Source: Paraburkholderia sp. ZP32-5
GTDB lineage: Bacteria > Pseudomonadota > Gammaproteobacteria > Burkholderiales > Burkholderiaceae
Assembly: GCF_021390495.1 (NCBI RefSeq)
Contig: NZ_JAJEJP010000002.1
Span: 2,418,001 to 2,482,000 of the forward strand
Reading direction: 5' to 3'
Length of the DNA stretch: 64,000 nt
Numbering within the stretch: the first letter of the stretch is position 1; the number at the start of each line of letters is the position of its first letter. Under the pieces are notes generated by a model. That model was not told where the DNA came from. It searched no databases and saw nothing but the letters and a program-made list of their open reading frames with translations. Shown here in pieces: positions 26,621-34,374 of the stretch. The position numbers and the translations under genes were made by a program.

Positions 26621-27304
26621 TCAGTCCGTCGATTCGGCGAGCACCTGAACCGCCAGCCGTTCGGCCTGCTCGACATGACGCTTGCACGCCGCAGCGGCCG
26701 CATCGGCGTCGTTGCGCATGATCGCATCGACGATCGCCGCGATTTCGTCGTAGCTTTGCGGCAGACGCCCGTCCTGCGACAGCGTCGTCGCGCGCAGCAT
26801 CATCACTCGCGTATGGACGAGCCGCAGCATCTCCGTGAGGACGGGATTGGCGGCACCGTCGAGCATCACCTCGTAGAACTGCGACTTCTGCTTCAGGAAG
26901 AGCATGATGCCTTCCTGGCCCTGCATGTTCCGGATCAACGACAGTTCGTGCAGCGCCTCCTTCAGCGCGACACGCTGCGGCTCCGACGCGCGCTCGGTGA
27001 ACTGCCGTCCCGCCAGCGCTTCGAGCACCGCGCGCACTTCATATAGACCTCGCGCCTCATCTCCTGTCATCACGGAGACAATCGGACCTTTATGCGGAAT
27101 GATCTGCACGAGCCCTTCAGCCACCAGTTGGCTCAGCGCTTCACGAACGAGCGTGCGGCTCACACCGAGCATTTCGCACAGCTCGCGTTCGATCAGCCGG
27201 TCGCCCGGCTTGAAGGTCAAGTCGCTAATGCACGAGCGCAAACCGTCGATCACCTGCTGGCGCAGCGTCGCTACCGGCCGCACTACCAATCTGTTGGTAT
27301 TCAT
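26621..27304 (-). CDS. GntR-family regulator, FadR/FCD type, probable regulator of the Mo-hydroxylase/UbiD cluster
   Basis: A 227-residue regulator. The winged helix (LRQQVIDGLRSCISDLTF, PGDRLIERELCEMLGVSRTL, REALSQLVAEGLVQ) and a helical FCD ligand-binding domain (GLYEVRAVLEALAGRQFTER through ACKRHVEQAER) are clear. It has a good GAGGTGGA ribosome site. It is divergent from the catabolic cluster starting at 27441, and repeated ATRCAAT half-sites lie at the promoters of both sides. It is therefore likely to repress the cluster until a pathway acid binds. Ligand identity is inference only. Confidence 0.9.
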   Translation of the reverse strand: MNTNRLVVRPVATLRQQVIDGLRSCISDLTFKPGDRLIERELCEMLGVSRTLVREALSQLVAEGLVQIIPHKGPIVSVMTGDEARGLYEVRAVLEALAGRQFTERASEPQRVALKEALHELSLIRNMQGQEGIMLFLKQKSQFYEVMLDGAANPVLTEMLRLVHTRVMMLRATTLSQDGRLPQSYDEIAAIVDAIMRNDADAAAAACKRHVEQAERLAVQVLAESTD

Positions 27305-27351
27305 TCCACCTCTTTGCCGTTTGAATTAATGGGAGCTACGTGATCTTCGTA

Positions 27352-27408
27352 ATACAATCATATTGACATTTCGAAGTGAAGCTCCGATACTGCCTCCTAT
27401 TATACAAT
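27352..27408 (+). promoter_or_regulatory. Promoter of the catabolic cluster with operator half-sites
   Basis: A consensus -35 TTGACA (27363-27368), 17-bp spacer and -10 GATACT (27386-27391). The imperfect dyad ATACAAT-CAT-ATTGACAT (27352-27369) covers the -35, and another ATACAAT (27402-27408) lies just downstream of the -10. The arrangement fits repression by the adjacent GntR protein. Confidence 0.7.
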
Positions 27409-27440
27409 CCTACAACAGTTGGATGAACTTAAGGACAGTC

Positions 27441-27839
27441 ATGGAAGACGTTACGATTTCCCAACGCCGTGCGATCGGCGCAAAGATCCGTAAGGAAGTG
27501 CTTGGCGCGAGCCACACGCAGAACACGACCCCCAATATTTTCGACGCCACGTTCCTCGAGTACACGGAAGACGTGTGCTGGGGCAACATCTGGAATCGCG
27601 AAGGCCTCTCGCGCAAAACGCGCAGCATGCTGAATCTCGCTATGCTGGCATCGCTCGGCCGCTGGCACGAGTTCGAAGTGCATACGCGCGGCGCGGTGAA
27701 CAACGGCGTGACGGAAGAAGAAATTGCCGAAGTCGTGCTGCAGGCCGGCATGTATGCAGGTATCCCGGTTGCTGCCGAAGGTCTGCGTCGCGCGAAGGCT
27801 GTCGTGCTCGAACTGAAGGCGAAGGCTGCTGCTGCCTGA
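27441..27839 (+). CDS. Carboxymuconolactone decarboxylase (CMD) family protein, PcaC-like
   Basis: A 132-residue protein of the CMD family with the PcaC pattern: EYTEDVCWGNIWNREGLSRK, then RSMLNLAMLASLGRWHEFEV, then HTRGAVNNGVTEEEIAEVVL and QAGMYAGIPVAAEG. PcaC removes the carboxylate from gamma-carboxymuconolactone, a 5-oxo-2,5-dihydrofuran-2-carboxylate, giving an enol-lactone. No protocatechuate dioxygenase or cycloisomerase is nearby, so this copy probably acts on a similar lactone acid produced by the cluster's molybdenum hydroxylase. AAGGA precedes the ATG. First gene of the cluster; the hydrolase follows 163 bp later. Confidence 0.85.
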   Translation: MEDVTISQRRAIGAKIRKEVLGASHTQNTTPNIFDATFLEYTEDVCWGNIWNREGLSRKTRSMLNLAMLASLGRWHEFEVHTRGAVNNGVTEEEIAEVVLQAGMYAGIPVAAEGLRRAKAVVLELKAKAAAA

Positions 27840-28002
27840 ACGCGGTTTGCGGCTGGTGAACGCGCGCTGCTGATTCGTCATCCCATTCCAGACGCGTCTG
27901 TCTGGCAAGTCCAGCGGGTCGCAGGCGTCTCGCGCTGAAGGTTGCCCCCAGGGCCCATCGCGCGAAGCACCTGTCGCACCCCGCGATTTACCCGTATACG
28001 TC

Positions 28003-28797
28003 ATGTCTCATTCAACTTTCTGCGAAATTCCAGCCGGCCGCATCGCCTACTCCCGTCGTGGAGCAGGCCGGCCGCTGGTTCTGCTTCATCCGATCGGCGT
28101 CGACCGAAGCTGGTGGGACGAATACATCGCGGTCTGGGCCGCATCGTATGACGTCGTCGCGATCGACATTCGCGGCCATGGCGAGTCCAGCGCCGTCACC
28201 GCTCCGATCACGCTCGCCGAGCACGCGGCCGACATCGCCGCCGTGCTGCGCAAGGAAAGCCTGACCGGTGCCACCCTGATCGGTGTCTCGATGGGCGGCA
28301 TGATCGCGCAACGTGTCGCGATCCAGTTCCCCGAACTGGTCGGCGGCCTGATTCTTTGCGGCACGGCCGGTGGCTTCCCCGACGAAGTGCGCCCGCGCAT
28401 CCTCGCGCGCGGCGACATGAACCGCCAGGGCTCGATGACCGAAGTGATCGACGAGACCATCACGCGCTGGTTCGCAGCCGAAACCCCGCGCCCCGACCTG
28501 ATCCAGAAGTGCCGCGAGCGACTCGCCGCGGACGACTGGTACAGCTGGAGCGCAAACTGGCGTGCGATCTCGCTGCTCGACAATCTCGGCGAACTGCCGG
28601 GCGTGTCGGCACCGGCGCTCGTGGTCGCGGGCGATGCGGATGCAAGCATTCCGCCGGCGGTATCGCAAAAGATCGCCGATGCACTGCCGAACAGCCGTTT
28701 CGTCGTGGTTCCGGGCGCGGCGCACTTTGGCGCGTTCGAGATGCGTGATGTGTTCGCGGCAGTGTTCGACGACTTTCTGTCGACGCTCGCTCAATGA
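28003..28797 (+). CDS. Alpha/beta hydrolase, 3-oxoadipate enol-lactonase (PcaD)-like
   Basis: A 264-residue alpha/beta-hydrolase. It has LVLLHPIGVDRSWW as oxyanion region, the elbow GVSMGG with nucleophile Ser96, VVAGDADASIP carrying the acid, and PGAAHFGAFE with the His. This is the layout of 3-oxoadipate enol-lactonases, which open a beta,gamma-butenolide. Placed directly after a PcaC-like gene, it would open the enol-lactone formed by that enzyme. The ribosome site is weak, so translation may depend on the upstream gene's transcript. A carboxylesterase role cannot be excluded. Confidence 0.82.
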   Translation: MSHSTFCEIPAGRIAYSRRGAGRPLVLLHPIGVDRSWWDEYIAVWAASYDVVAIDIRGHGESSAVTAPITLAEHAADIAAVLRKESLTGATLIGVSMGGMIAQRVAIQFPELVGGLILCGTAGGFPDEVRPRILARGDMNRQGSMTEVIDETITRWFAAETPRPDLIQKCRERLAADDWYSWSANWRAISLLDNLGELPGVSAPALVVAGDADASIPPAVSQKIADALPNSRFVVVPGAAHFGAFEMRDVFAAVFDDFLSTLAQ

Positions 28798-28920
28798 ATT
28801 AAAACGTGGGGCCGCCCGCACGTTGGGATCGTTTCAACGCGCCGCACGGCTCAGTAGTAGTGGCTCAATAAGTGTTAGTGGAGCGGCACACGGTCGGCCC
28901 GGTCGCTCCCAGGAGGCTGT

Positions 28921-29625
28921 ATGGCAATCACAATCCGTTCGTCTTTCACCGTCGAAGCATCGCCCTCGGACGTCTGGAAGACCATGATCGACATCGAACG
29001 GTCCGCACCGTGTTTTCCTGGCGCGGAACTCAAGGAACAGCAGCCCGACGGCAGCTACAAGGGCGGCTTCACCGTCAAGCTCGGCCCGCTCACGCTGAAG
29101 TTCGCGGGCAAATTCAAGATCGCTGAACAGAACGACGCCGACCGCACGGTCGTGGTGTCCGCCAGCGGCACCGACACGAAAGGCCGTGGCGGCGCCGATG
29201 CGCAGATCAACGCGGCAGTCGCCGACGCGGGCGACGGCAAGACCAAGGTCGACGTCGTGTCGGACGTGAATCTGTCGGGCACGGTCGCGCAGTACGGACG
29301 CGGCGCCGGCATGATCGAAGCGCTGTCGCAGCAAATGCTGAACCAGTTCGCGAAGAATCTGGCTGCCCTGATCGAATCGGACGCGGCGCACGCCGCTGCC
29401 GAAGCCGCACCGGCCGCCGCGAGCGAACCGGCCGCAGGCCAACCGGCTGCATCGGCCCCGGCCGGCGCAACGGATGCGCCGAAGCCCGCCACCGAAGCGC
29501 GTCGTCCGCCTCCCCCGCCGGCACCGGTCGTGCCGCTCGACGCCGGCGCGCTGGTGCGCAAGGCGATGTGGCAGTCGGTCCGGAATTTCTTCGCGCGGCT
29601 CTTCGGCGCCAAGCAGCAGCACTGA
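28921..29625 (+). CDS. coxG: CoxG-like SRPBCC protein with C-terminal anchor
   Basis: A 234-residue protein. The N-terminal 150 residues are a SRPBCC/CoxG ligand-binding domain (VEASPSDVWKTMIDIERSAP, CFPGAELKEQQPDGSYKGGF, KVDVVSDVNLSGTVAQYGRG). An Ala/Pro-rich linker follows (about residues 160-205), then an amphipathic tail (LVRKAMWQSVRNFFARLFG) that could dock to the membrane. CoxG of CO dehydrogenase is reported to shuttle quinone and link the enzyme to the respiratory chain. Here it precedes the molybdenum hydroxylase genes, suggesting that the hydroxylase passes electrons to the quinone pool. A strong AGGAGG site precedes the ATG. Confidence 0.87.
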   Translation: MAITIRSSFTVEASPSDVWKTMIDIERSAPCFPGAELKEQQPDGSYKGGFTVKLGPLTLKFAGKFKIAEQNDADRTVVVSASGTDTKGRGGADAQINAAVADAGDGKTKVDVVSDVNLSGTVAQYGRGAGMIEALSQQMLNQFAKNLAALIESDAAHAAAEAAPAAASEPAAGQPAASAPAGATDAPKPATEARRPPPPPAPVVPLDAGALVRKAMWQSVRNFFARLFGAKQQH

Positions 29626-29655
29626 AGAAGTCACCGCCGCACTATCGGAGCACGC

Positions 29656-30537
29656 ATGAAACCCAGTGAATTCCAGTATCACGCGCCGACCACCGTCGAC
29701 GAAGCCGTGCGACTGCTCGGCACGCTAGAAGATTCGCGAGTACTCGCCGGCGGCCAGTCGCTGATGCCGATGATGAACTTCCGGTATCTGATGACGAGTC
29801 ACCTGGTCGACCTGAACGGCGTCGACGCACTGACCCGCATCGAAGAACGCGACGGCCGTCTGCATATCGGCGCGGTGGCGCGCCAGCGCGACATCGAACT
29901 GTCGCCGCTCGTCACCAGGCGCGCACCGCTGATCCGCGAGGCTTACCAACTGGTGAGCCACAAGCAGATCCGCAATCGCGGCACGCTCGGCGGCAGCCTG
30001 TGCCAGCTCGATCCGTCGTCGGAACAGCCGTGCTTCACCGCCGCGCTCGACGGCATCCTGACGATCGCCCGCTATGAAGACGGCGCGGTCACGACCCGCG
30101 AATTGCCGATGTCCGACTGGGCGCTGATGTATATGACGCCCGCGCTCGAAGAAGGCGAACTGCTCGCCGGCATCTCGCTCGAGATCTGGCCCGAAGGCCA
30201 CGGCTATGCATTCGAAGAGTTCGCGCGGCGCCATGGCGACTACGCGATCGTCGGCGTCGCGGCGCTCTGCACCGCCGATGCGCAAGGACGCCTTGACCGC
30301 GTCTCGTTGACGATCTGCGGCGTCGCACCCGGCCCGGTCCGGATGCACGAAGTGGAAGCCGCGCTGCACGGCCGCCCGATGGACGAAAGCTCGCTGCGCA
30401 TTGCCAGCGACGCCGCCCGCGAGCTGGACGTGATGACCGACGCGCACGTAAGTACCGACTATCGCCAGCATCTCGCCGGCGTTCTGACCGAAAGAGCGCT
30501 GAAGACCGCGTTCTCGCGCGTCGCACGACAATCGTAA
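29656..30537 (+). CDS. Molybdenum hydroxylase, FAD-binding medium subunit (CoxM type)
   Basis: A 293-residue FAD subunit of a xanthine-dehydrogenase-family hydroxylase. FAD-binding landmarks are AGGQSLMPMMNFR (about residues 32-44) and the RNRGTLGGSLCQLDPSSEQP stretch (about 108-127), with a C-terminal CO_deh_flav_C domain. It carries electrons from the iron-sulfur subunit to the external acceptor. It lies 30 bp after coxG and 12 bp before the 2Fe-2S subunit. Gene order medium-small-large matches CoxMSL-type operons. Confidence 0.93.
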   Translation: MKPSEFQYHAPTTVDEAVRLLGTLEDSRVLAGGQSLMPMMNFRYLMTSHLVDLNGVDALTRIEERDGRLHIGAVARQRDIELSPLVTRRAPLIREAYQLVSHKQIRNRGTLGGSLCQLDPSSEQPCFTAALDGILTIARYEDGAVTTRELPMSDWALMYMTPALEEGELLAGISLEIWPEGHGYAFEEFARRHGDYAIVGVAALCTADAQGRLDRVSLTICGVAPGPVRMHEVEAALHGRPMDESSLRIASDAARELDVMTDAHVSTDYRQHLAGVLTERALKTAFSRVARQS

Positions 30538-30549
30538 GAGGAGAAGGAC

Positions 30550-31062
30550 ATGGAGACTCGTATCGTCAGAGTCGTTGTCAACGGTCAAGCGTATGAGCGC
30601 GAAGTCGAATCGCGCCGCATGCTCGGTGACTTCCTGCGTCACGACCTCGAACTCACCGGCACGCACTACGGTTGCGAGCACGGCGTATGCGGGGCCTGCA
30701 CCGTGTTGATCGAAGGCCGCACCGCGCGCGCCTGTCTGACGCTCGCCGCCCAGGTGAACGGCCGCTCGCTGACCACCGTCGAAGGTCTCGCCCAGGCGGA
30801 CGGCACGCTCAACGAACTGCAAAAAGCCTTCAGCGAAAAGCACGCGCTGCAATGCGGGTTCTGCACGCCCGGCATGCTGATGACGCTGACCGAACTGCTG
30901 AACGAAACGGATTCGCCGACCGAAGACGAGATCCGCGAAGCGATCACGGGCAATCTGTGCCGCTGTACCGGCTATCAACCGATCGTAGCCGCTGCCCTGC
31001 TCGCGGCAGAGCGCATCCGCGAACAGCGCGCCAACACACCGGCGGCACACGCTACGGAGTAA
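30550..31062 (+). CDS. Molybdenum hydroxylase, 2Fe-2S small subunit (CoxS type)
   Basis: A 170-residue protein with two [2Fe-2S] clusters. The plant-ferredoxin-type cluster is bound by Cys42, Cys47, Cys50 and Cys62 (GCEHGVCGACTVLIEG), and the helical-domain cluster by Cys102, Cys105, Cys137 and Cys139 (CGFCTPGM and CRCTGY). All eight ligands are present. It relays electrons from the molybdenum centre to FAD. The start follows GAGGAGAAGG, and the large subunit begins 4 bp after its stop, so the two are tightly coupled. Confidence 0.95.
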   Translation: METRIVRVVVNGQAYEREVESRRMLGDFLRHDLELTGTHYGCEHGVCGACTVLIEGRTARACLTLAAQVNGRSLTTVEGLAQADGTLNELQKAFSEKHALQCGFCTPGMLMTLTELLNETDSPTEDEIREAITGNLCRCTGYQPIVAAALLAAERIREQRANTPAAHATE

Positions 31063-31066
31063 CACG

Positions 31067-33433
31067 ATGGAAATTTCCGATCTGAAGGGTGCCACGACCG
31101 ACCAGCGCTTCATCGGCAAGCGTGTCGCGCGGACCGAAGACAAGAAGCTGCTGCAGGGCCAGGGCTCCTACGTGGACGACCTGCACCTGCCGAACATGCT
31201 GCAGGCCGCGGTGCTGCGCAGCCCGCACGCGCACGCGAAGATCGTCTCGATCGACTGCACGGCCGCCCGCGAACTGAAGGGCGTGCACGCCGTTTACACG
31301 CACGCGGATCTGAGCGGCCGCGCAAGCGGCCGCGTGCCGTCGATGCTGCCGAACCCGGCAATCCGCTTCGAGCGCACGCAGGAACTGCTCGCCTCGACGG
31401 AAGTCACGTTCGCGGGTGAAGCGGTGGCCTTCGTCGTCGCCGACAACCGCTATATCGCGGAAGACGCCTGCGGTCTGATCGAGATCGAGTACGACACGCT
31501 GCCGGCCGTCGCCGACTGCCGCGATGGTCTGCGCGCCGACTCGCCGCTGTGCCACACCGACGCGAAGGATAACGTCGTCGCCCATATCGAAATGGGTTTC
31601 GGCGACATCGACGCAGCCTTCAACGGCGCGCCGCACGTCGTCGAGGAAACCTACTGGCAGAACCGCGGTTCCGCGCATCCGATGGAAACGCGCGGCTATG
31701 TCGCCGAATATCACGCGACCAACGGCGAGCTGACCGTGTGGTCGTCGGGTCAGGCGCCGCACCACGAGAAGAAGAACCTCGTTGAACTTCTCGAATGGGA
31801 TGCCGAGAAGCTGCGCGTGCTGATGAACGACGTCGGCGGCGGCTTCGGTCCGAAGCTGCCGTTCTATCCGGAAGAAGGCCTCGTCGCGATCGCGGCGGTC
31901 GCGCTGAAGCGTCCGGTCAAGTGGATCGAAGACCGTCGCGAGCACTTCCTCGCGGTCACGCAGGAGCGCGATCAGTGGTGGACCGTGCGCATGGCGCTCG
32001 ACAACGACGGCAAGATCCGCGGCGTCAAGCTCGAAATGGTGCACGACAACGGCGCGTTCCTGCCGTGGGGCATCATCACGCCGTACATCTCGATCACGAC
32101 GACCCCCGGTCCTTACGTGATCCCGGCGATGGGCGCGAAGCTCGACGTCGTCTATACGAACAAGTGCGCGACTTCGCCGGTGCGCGGCGCGGGCCGTCCG
32201 CAAGCGGTGTTCGCGATGGAGCGGATTCTCGACAAGGCCGCGCGCGCGCTCAAGATGGACCGCGCCGAGCTGCGCTGGCGCAATCTGATCCAGCCGGAAC
32301 AGATGCCATACGACGCGGGCTTCATCTATCGCGACGGCAGCCCGCTGCGCTACGACAGCGGTGACTATCCGGCCTGCCAGAAAGCCGCGCTCGAACGTGC
32401 GAACTACGCGAGCTTCGCCGCCCGCAAGGCTGAAGCGCGCAGTCAGGGCCGCTTTATCGGCATCGGCATGGCGAGCTTCGTCGAAGGCACCGGCATGGGC
32501 CCGTTCGAAGGCGCGACGGTGCGCGTGCAGGCGAACGGCCGCGTCGTCGTGATCACCGGCGCGTCGCCGCAAGGCCAGGGCCACAAGACGACCTTCGCGC
32601 AGATCTGCGCGGAGCAGCTGAACGTCCCGCTCGAAACGATCGATGTGATTACCGGCGATACCGGCGGCATCTCGATGGGCGTCGGCACGTTCGCGAGCCG
32701 TGCGACCGTCAATGCCGGCAACTCGGTGTACATCGCCGCGCAGGCCGTCGGCGAGAAAATGCTGACGCTCGCCGCTCACCTGTGGAAGTGCGAGCCCGCC
32801 GACCTGCTGCTGATCGGAGGTCACGTGGCGCGCCGCTCGGGTATCGAGCAGCGCATGAGCTACGGCGAGCTGGCGAAGATCTCGCAAGGCATGCCGGGCT
32901 TCACGATGCCGAAGGGCCTCACCGCGGGCCTCGAAGAGACGAAGTACTTCTCGCCGGCGCAGTCGACGTACTGTAATGGCACCGCTGTCGTCGAAGTCGA
33001 AGTCGATCGCGAAACCGGCCACATCACGATCCTCAACTACGTGATGGCGCACGATTCGGGCAAGCTGATCAACCCGCTGATCGTCGACGGCCAGGTGATC
33101 GGTTCGGTCGCGCACGGCATCGGCAACGCGACGCTCGAATGGATGCAGTACGACGAGAACGCACAGCCGACCACGACGAACTTCGGCGAATACCTGCTGC
33201 CGATGGCAACCGACGTGCCGAACATCGACATCGTCCACCTCGAAACGCCGTCGCCGCTGAACCCGCTCGGCGTCAAGGGCGCGGGCGAAGGCGGCACGAT
33301 CCCGGCCGCAGCCGCAATCGTCGCGGCGATGGAAGATGCGTTGTCGGAGTACGGCGTCGAATTCACCGAAGCACCGCTGGTCCCGCAACGCGTGTTCCAG
33401 AAGCTCAAGGAGGCCGGCGCATACGCGCGCTGA
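31067..33433 (+). CDS. Molybdenum hydroxylase, large catalytic subunit
   Basis: A 788-residue xanthine-dehydrogenase-family catalytic subunit binding the Mo-molybdopterin cytosine dinucleotide cofactor. VGGGFGPKL lies at about 256-264, the Mo-site loop SPVRGAGRPQ at 370-379, and the catalytic base is Glu741 in VKGAGEGGT. Such enzymes insert a hydroxyl from water next to a heteroatom of an aromatic ring. The loop lacks the Cys of the CO dehydrogenase signature (AYRCSFR), so this is not a CO dehydrogenase despite coxG and CoxMS neighbours. The substrate is probably a heteroaromatic carboxylate. Maturation is likely by the XdhC protein at 41574. Confidence 0.93.
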   Translation: MEISDLKGATTDQRFIGKRVARTEDKKLLQGQGSYVDDLHLPNMLQAAVLRSPHAHAKIVSIDCTAARELKGVHAVYTHADLSGRASGRVPSMLPNPAIRFERTQELLASTEVTFAGEAVAFVVADNRYIAEDACGLIEIEYDTLPAVADCRDGLRADSPLCHTDAKDNVVAHIEMGFGDIDAAFNGAPHVVEETYWQNRGSAHPMETRGYVAEYHATNGELTVWSSGQAPHHEKKNLVELLEWDAEKLRVLMNDVGGGFGPKLPFYPEEGLVAIAAVALKRPVKWIEDRREHFLAVTQERDQWWTVRMALDNDGKIRGVKLEMVHDNGAFLPWGIITPYISITTTPGPYVIPAMGAKLDVVYTNKCATSPVRGAGRPQAVFAMERILDKAARALKMDRAELRWRNLIQPEQMPYDAGFIYRDGSPLRYDSGDYPACQKAALERANYASFAARKAEARSQGRFIGIGMASFVEGTGMGPFEGATVRVQANGRVVVITGASPQGQGHKTTFAQICAEQLNVPLETIDVITGDTGGISMGVGTFASRATVNAGNSVYIAAQAVGEKMLTLAAHLWKCEPADLLLIGGHVARRSGIEQRMSYGELAKISQGMPGFTMPKGLTAGLEETKYFSPAQSTYCNGTAVVEVEVDRETGHITILNYVMAHDSGKLINPLIVDGQVIGSVAHGIGNATLEWMQYDENAQPTTTNFGEYLLPMATDVPNIDIVHLETPSPLNPLGVKGAGEGGTIPAAAAIVAAMEDALSEYGVEFTEAPLVPQRVFQKLKEAGAYAR

Positions 33434-33497
33434 CCTGCGCGGGCGCTCGCTGAACGCGGGCGCCCTTTCCTGTTTTCATTGTTTGGACCTTTTCTCC

Positions 33498-34226
33498 ATG
33501 ACGACCGAATTCACCGCAGCGCTCCACGAATCCGAATACCGGATCACCCTTGCTCAACCCGAGACCGGCAACATGCTGACGCTCGAAGCGATGCGCGAGC
33601 TCGCCGCCGAGATCCGCAAGGCCGGCCGCGACAGCAACGTGAAGATCATCCGCATTCGCGCAACGGGTTCCGGGTTCTGCCGCGGCCGCGCGGTCAGCGC
33701 ACCGCCGGCCACGCCGCCGAGCGCCGCGCAATTCCGCCGCAACGTGGCCGATCCGATTCTGGACGTCTACCGCGCGATGCACGAAAGCGAAGTGCCTATC
33801 CTCGCTGAAGTGCAAGGCGATGCGGAAGGCTTCGGCTGCGCGCTCGTCACCGCGTCCGACCTGGCCGTCGCCGCGGACACCGCCCGCTTCAACCTGCCGG
33901 AACTGCAGAAGAACCTGCCGCCGACGCTCGTGCTGTCCGTGCTGCGCTACAAGGTGCCGACCAAGGCATCCGCGCACATGGTCTACCTGACCGAGACGAT
34001 CGACGCCGCGAACGCGCGCGACTGGGGCATCGTCGCCGAAGTCGTGCCGGCCGACAAACTGGCCGAGCGCGCCGACGCAATGGTCGCGTATATCTGCTCG
34101 CGCGACCGCATCGCGATCGCCACGCTGAAGTCGTATTTCCGCGAAATCACGGTTCCGAACTTCTCGCTCGCGAGCGAAGTCGCGGGCTCGGCACTCGCGA
34201 ATGCAATGACGTCGATGAAACGCTGA
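33498..34226 (+). CDS. Crotonase-fold (enoyl-CoA hydratase/isomerase family) protein, atypical active site
   Basis: A 242-residue crotonase-fold protein. The oxyanion segments read SGFCRGRAV and EVQGDAEGFGCALV rather than the common FSAGADL and NGAAxGGGCEL. The position equal to Glu144 of rat hydratase is Ala115, while the Glu164 counterpart is retained as Glu135 (FNLPELQ). Loss of one of the two catalytic glutamates argues against simple hydration and for isomerisation, hydrolysis or decarboxylation. No CoA ligase is in the cluster, so it may act on a non-CoA substrate or on one made elsewhere. It lies between the Mo large subunit (64 bp) and the first ubiD (148 bp). Confidence 0.8.
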   Translation: MTTEFTAALHESEYRITLAQPETGNMLTLEAMRELAAEIRKAGRDSNVKIIRIRATGSGFCRGRAVSAPPATPPSAAQFRRNVADPILDVYRAMHESEVPILAEVQGDAEGFGCALVTASDLAVAADTARFNLPELQKNLPPTLVLSVLRYKVPTKASAHMVYLTETIDAANARDWGIVAEVVPADKLAERADAMVAYICSRDRIAIATLKSYFREITVPNFSLASEVAGSALANAMTSMKR

Positions 34227-34374
34227 TGTACCACTGATCCGCCGCACGACGTGCCGCGCCATCCGCGCGCGGCACCCGCGAGACGGATCGGACGTCGCAA
34301 CACCCTGCCCGCTTCGGGCAATCTTCAAGCAATAAGGGCGCCGCGCAACGCGACGCTTCACGGGACCTCTAGCC

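Noticed and set aside
27441..28797. A protocatechuate (pca) operon from the CMD and enol-lactonase genes
   Set aside because: No protocatechuate dioxygenase, cycloisomerase or CoA transferase is present in the window.
31052..33388. A 778-codon open frame antisense to the Mo hydroxylase large subunit, Arg/His/Asp-rich
   Set aside because: A GC-rich codon-use shadow. The sense strand shows clear family motifs, while the antisense product has none and low-complexity charge.
28921..33433. Aerobic carbon monoxide dehydrogenase (coxMSL)
   Set aside because: The large subunit lacks the Cys of the AYRCSFR signature; the loop is SPVRGAGRPQ, so CO oxidation is not supported.
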